Part shown: piece after piece, positions 43,418-43,436 of the stretch
Layout of the letters: the number at the start of each line of letters is the position of its first letter
Position numbering within the stretch: the stretch's first letter is position 1
Source of the DNA: Variovorax sp. CF313
GTDB taxonomy: Bacteria > Pseudomonadota > Gammaproteobacteria > Burkholderiales > Burkholderiaceae_C
Length of the DNA stretch: 43,436 nucleotides
Reading direction: 5' to 3'
Assembly: GCF_000282635.1 (NCBI RefSeq)
Contig: NZ_AKIW01000051.1
Coordinates: forward strand, 1-43,436
Notes under the pieces: generated by a model
Databases searched by the model: none
What the model was told of the DNA's origin: nothing
What the model saw: only the letters and a program-made list of their open reading frames with translations
Program-made: the position numbers and the translations under genes

Positions 43418-43436
43418 CCAGGAACACCGCGGAACC
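43418..43436 (-). repeat. Partial copy of dispersed repeat at right edge, inverted
   Basis: The last bases, read on the minus strand, give GGTTCCGCGGTGTTCC, nearly identical to the end of repeat copy A and to the left edge of the window. The window thus ends in inverted partial copies of the same element. Confidence 0.5.

Overview
The window is a high-GC, gene-dense chromosomal segment of a betaproteobacterium, most likely Comamonadaceae and probably Variovorax or a close relative. The reasons are the gatCAB / mreBCD neighbourhood, a Bug-type solute-binding protein, many substrate-specific catabolic operons with IclR or LysR regulators, and dispersed short GC-rich repeats behind genes. This is judged from gene content and composition, not from a database search. 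No rRNA, tRNA, CRISPR array, insertion sequence or phage gene was seen.

Layout. (1) 30-8281 is a housekeeping block: gatC-gatA-gatB on the minus strand, divergent from mreB, mreC-mreD and mrdA (PBP2) on the plus strand; rodA is not beside mrdA. (2) 8408-15976 is a homogentisate-type aromatic catabolic cluster: fumarylacetoacetase, a Bug solute-binding protein, homogentisate 1,2-dioxygenase, a 65-residue DUF2783-like protein, an FAD aromatic hydroxylase and a metallo-beta-lactamase-fold protein, divergent from an IclR regulator. The hydroxylase plus tiny partner recalls the two-component 3-hydroxyphenylacetate 6-hydroxylase MhaAB of Pseudomonas putida. (3) 15981-19926 holds a small membrane protein and a four-gene Mla-type lipid transport operon (permease with fused STAS-like region, ATPase, MCE protein, lipoprotein). 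(4) 20096-25580 holds a LysR regulator with a palindromic operator, divergent mmsA, a GMC oxidoreductase and a Tat-signal alpha/beta hydrolase. (5) 25623-33393 is a tightly overlapped minus-strand operon that encodes a complete Pot-type ABC importer and a three-component [2Fe-2S]/FAD/FAD amine dehydrogenase of the opine-oxidase / HcnABC / hydroxyproline-dehydrogenase type, divergent from an IclR regulator. (6) 33396-34767 is a lower-GC patch with an unrecognised two-gene unit (possible degenerate papain-fold protein plus small membrane protein) and a MAPEG protein. (7) 34890-40502 holds an ALDH7-type semialdehyde dehydrogenase, an orphan amino-acid-binding protein, a class I aminotransferase and a TPP enzyme, which together suggest 2-aminoadipate/lysine or similar amino acid breakdown. 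(8) 40525-43412 holds a small hypothetical gene, a strongly structured candidate small RNA with a classic intrinsic terminator, a TSUP permease and a two-domain chromate transporter.

Two repeat families punctuate the block. One is a ~100 bp element placed directly after plus-strand stop codons (after mreD, mmsA and the ALDH gene), with partial copies at both window edges. The other is REP-like hairpin doublets at three intergenic positions. The least explained items are the structured RNA at 40991-41148, the 33396-34249 gene pair, and the proposed two-component hydroxylase at 12046-13889.
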